DNA from: Halopiger goleimassiliensis
GTDB lineage: Archaea; Halobacteriota; Halobacteria; Halobacteriales; Natrialbaceae
DNA: 64,000 nucleotides
NCBI RefSeq assembly: GCF_000455345.1
Contig: NZ_HG315690.1
Span: 1,873,360 to 1,937,359 of the forward strand
Direction: 5' to 3'
Under the pieces are notes generated by a model. That model saw only the letters and a program-made list of their open reading frames with translations, made no database searches and was not told the origin of the DNA. Both the position numbers and the translations under genes were made by a program. This document shows, in pieces, positions 61,866 through 64,000 of the stretch; the stretch's first letter is position 1, and every line of letters begins with the position of its first letter.

Positions 61866-63158
61866 ATGAAACGCCGGCACCTCCTGTTGCTCGGACTCGT
61901 CGTGCTCGCCGGCAGCTATCTGATAGCCGGCGGGATACTCGATCCGACGAGCGATCCGGACGAGCCCGAACGGCTGGATCGGGACCAGCTGGTCCAGCCC
62001 GCCGAGAACGACAGTTACATCTGGCCCTACACCAGCCGCGATCGGTCGACCGACGAACGAACGCTCGCGATCAACCTCCTGATTCACGGGTCCGACGAGC
62101 GGGTCCGTCAGGCGCTCGAGGACCAGGCGGAACTCGAGTGGGAGACGCTCGATTCCGATGACGAAGACGTGCCGGAGGGCTCCGAGCACCCCGAGGACCC
62201 GACCCGGTGGGACGACGCGCACGGCTCCACCCGATACACGTATTTCGACACCGAGCCCCACGGCGGCGAGGGCGTCTGGGTCGCCGAGCGCTACCAACTC
62301 CACGCCGGAACCTACCTCGGGAGTCGCCAGCACGTCCGCGCGTACACGACGGAACACGACGACTGGACGGCGATCCAGGTCCACCAGGAGTACTTCGACT
62401 TCTTCCGGCTGCGTCACTCGGTGACCGACATTCAGGACGCCCGGACCACGCTCGAGGGCGAGTTCCTCGAGGCCCCCTACGTCGAGGCGGTCAGCCGGGA
62501 GTATCACGGCACCCATCGGGGCTGGAACGACGGCTGGCTCTCGGTGATCGAACTGGCGATCCTTGGGCCGCTGGTGACCTCGGGACTCGTTTGGGTACTC
62601 GGATCCATCGGCGGCGAGAAGACGAAAGGGCTCGTCCGCGGAACGCGGCACTTGCTCGGCTGGATCTACCTGAATAGCAGGGGGTTCGTCCTCGCCGGAG
62701 CGCTCGTGGCGATCGTTCTCGGCGTGCGGAGCGCTGGGCTCGCCGTCGAGGCGGCGGTCCCGTGGATTACACCGCAGGCGTTCGTCGTCGTGCTCTACCC
62801 GGTCCTGGCAGTCGGGTTGCCGGTGACGGCGTTCGTTCTCACCCAGCCACTCGAGCGAGCGAGCCGGTTTCTCCGGCTGCAACGGGTCGCGAGCTGGCTC
62901 GGGGAGCCGCTCGAGCCCCAGGCGGCGTTCGGATTCACCGTCGTCGGGCTCACCGTGGGCTTCGTCCTGGATGTCGTCGCCATCGGCATCACGGCGCTGC
63001 CGCTCGAGTTGTTGCTCCACCGGTCCGGACTCATCGTCGCACTCGGCCTGCTCGCGGCGGGGACGGCCCGCAGCGACGCGGAGGGGGCGGTCCTCTCTAC
63101 CATCGGACTCCTCGGATGGGTGGTCGGCCTCGTAATGCCGCTGTTGGGATACCTCTGA
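61866..63158 (+). CDS. Membrane protein with large external domain, unknown function
   Basis: A 430-residue protein. There is one N-terminal signal-anchor helix (HLLLLGLVVLAGSYLIAGGI), then an acidic, soluble domain at about 35-240 (RVRQALEDQAELEWETLD, RYQLHAGTYLGSRQHVRAYT) that should lie outside the cell, then about six helices from 240 to the end. The C-terminal helices (GFTVVGLTVGFVLDVVAIGI) resemble a small membrane bundle. No enzyme motif is seen. It is convergent with the zinc-ribbon fusion gene, 3 bases apart. Confidence 0.78.
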   Translation: MKRRHLLLLGLVVLAGSYLIAGGILDPTSDPDEPERLDRDQLVQPAENDSYIWPYTSRDRSTDERTLAINLLIHGSDERVRQALEDQAELEWETLDSDDEDVPEGSEHPEDPTRWDDAHGSTRYTYFDTEPHGGEGVWVAERYQLHAGTYLGSRQHVRAYTTEHDDWTAIQVHQEYFDFFRLRHSVTDIQDARTTLEGEFLEAPYVEAVSREYHGTHRGWNDGWLSVIELAILGPLVTSGLVWVLGSIGGEKTKGLVRGTRHLLGWIYLNSRGFVLAGALVAIVLGVRSAGLAVEAAVPWITPQAFVVVLYPVLAVGLPVTAFVLTQPLERASRFLRLQRVASWLGEPLEPQAAFGFTVVGLTVGFVLDVVAIGITALPLELLLHRSGLIVALGLLAAGTARSDAEGAVLSTIGLLGWVVGLVMPLLGYL

Positions 63159-63161
63159 GGA

Positions 63162-64000
63162 CTATTCCGTCGGTCGCACCTTGAACCCGTACCGGGTGAC
63201 CCCTTCCTGGGTGTAGATGCGACGGATCGTCGTCTCGATCCGGTCGCCGACGGTGAAGTCGTCGGGCGCTGCGTCGGTACCCATCGCGGCGATGCTTGCG
63301 GTTTCAGCCCCGTCGTCCGCGTCAGCTTCGAGCGCGACGATCGCCGCCGCGTAGTCACCCGATCGGGCCTGCTGTTCGGCGAACTCCGGCGGCGCACCGC
63401 CCTGCGAGATGGTGGTGACCGCTTCGATCGTCCCCTCGCCGGAGAGCGTGACTGGCTCGTACTCGGCGAGCGTCCCACAACTGGAACAGGCACCTTCCGG
63501 CGGGAACTGCAACGCTCCGCAGTCCGGACAGCGGCCGGCCTCGAGCCGGTAGCGCTGAGGGATCGACCGCCGCCACGAGGGAACGCTGACGTACGCGCCG
63601 CCGCCCGCCGGCGGCCCGGTCGTCACGACGCCGCGCTGGCGCAGGTACTCGGCGTAGGAGAGCGCGTCGTCGCCCTCGAGGGCCGTCTCTGTTCGTACCG
63701 CGCCGTCGACCCTGACGAAAAGAGCGTCCGCGCCGGCACCGCCGCCGTGCGAGACCGCGAGGATAGACTCGTAGCCGTCCGCGAGCGCCGACGCCAGCGA
63801 GACGGGGACGCTGGCGGCCCCCAGATCGCCGAGGTCGTGGACCGTCGCCGCGGCCCGGATCTCGTCGGTGCTCACGCCGGCAGCACCGGCCGCCCGATAG
63901 GGGAGTTTGCCGTCGGGTGCCTGGATCGCCGCGGCCTCGGGGTCGGGATCGACCTCGAGACCGTCGACCGCGCCGCCGATCGTCTCGGTGAACGCCGCGC
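63162..64000 (-). CDS. HMG-CoA-synthase-like/zinc-ribbon OB-fold fusion (5' end outside window)
   Basis: The frame stays open to the right edge, so the N-terminus is missing. The visible 279 residues have two parts. First is a thiolase-fold tail (RAAATVHDLGDLGAASVPVS, ILAVSHGGGAGADALFVRV), as in archaeal HMG-CoA synthase/ketoacyl-synthase-like proteins. Second is a DUF35-type module with a CPDC/CSSC zinc ribbon, then an OB fold (GEGTIEAVTTISQGG, VGDRIETTIRRIYTQEG) that binds acyl-CoA. DUF35 proteins normally pair with thiolases as separate subunits; here both are in one chain. The exact reaction is unknown. Confidence 0.8.
   Translation of the reverse strand, partial: AAFTETIGGAVDGLEVDPDPEAAAIQAPDGKLPYRAAGAAGVSTDEIRAAATVHDLGDLGAASVPVSLASALADGYESILAVSHGGGAGADALFVRVDGAVRTETALEGDDALSYAEYLRQRGVVTTGPPAGGGAYVSVPSWRRSIPQRYRLEAGRCPDCGALQFPPEGACSSCGTLAEYEPVTLSGEGTIEAVTTISQGGAPPEFAEQQARSGDYAAAIVALEADADDGAETASIAAMGTDAAPDDFTVGDRIETTIRRIYTQEGVTRYGFKVRPTE

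Overview
The window is a typical haloarchaeal chromosome segment. GC content is high, proteins are very acidic, many starts are leaderless with a TATA element about 25-30 bp upstream, exported proteins carry twin-arginine signals, and archaeal marker genes are present: SecE-Spt5, ATP-dependent DNA ligase, F420 enzymes, MBF1 and an archaetidylinositol-phosphate-synthase-like enzyme. A member of the Natrialbales (Natrinema/Haloterrigena-like) is plausible, but the genus is not proven by the sequence. No rRNA, CRISPR array, integrase or intact transposase was seen.

Layout. 1-1.7 kb: tail of an unknown gene, a GNAT enzyme, a glutaredoxin and a conserved hypothetical. 2-8.4 kb: a branched-chain-amino-acid-type (Liv) ABC transporter. 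The binding protein faces the livH-M-G-F operon, and a shared motif lies in front of both transcription units. Three of the transporter subunits are unusually large. 8.4-12.6 kb: a mosaic with a Tat lipoprotein, an HTH/membrane-protein pair, a 264-bp palindromic element, a Fic remnant and an HTH-GNAT fusion. 12.6-16.2 kb: PHP protein, zinc finger, Spt5, SecE, an acidic small protein and an F420-type LLM oxidoreductase. 16.2-21 kb: HtrA-like protease, then gluconate dehydratase, glucose dehydrogenase and KDPG aldolase, which are three of the four steps of the semi-phosphorylative Entner-Doudoroff pathway. 21-25 kb: AlaX editing protein, a FetAB-like exporter, MBF1-like protein, tRNA-Leu(GAG) and a strongly hairpin-forming intergenic region.

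25-35 kb: asparagine synthetase, DUF420 protein, ICMT-like methyltransferase, PurF, MoxR ATPase, aldo/keto reductase, a second LLM oxidoreductase and a solute:sodium symporter. 35-46 kb: large-subunit catalase, GH15 enzyme, dihydropteroate synthase family protein, trehalose-6-phosphate synthase, a RecJ-like S1/DHH protein and a 42-residue zinc-finger protein. 46-54.5 kb: conserved hypothetical, MFS transporter, Dus-like protein with CofD (F420 synthesis), a GCS2-type ligase, DNA ligase and a VapBC toxin-antitoxin pair. 54.5-64 kb: the overlapping hisC-AK6-archaetidyltransferase operon, a second MBF1, triosephosphate isomerase, a TIR/zinc-ribbon protein, membrane proteins, an ornithine-cyclodeaminase family enzyme and, at the right edge, a thiolase-like/zinc-ribbon fusion cut by the window.

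The features most worth following up are the hairpin-rich region after tRNA-Leu, the 264-bp palindrome beside the broken fic gene, the co-enlarged Liv subunits with their shared promoter motif, and the TIR/zinc-ribbon protein.
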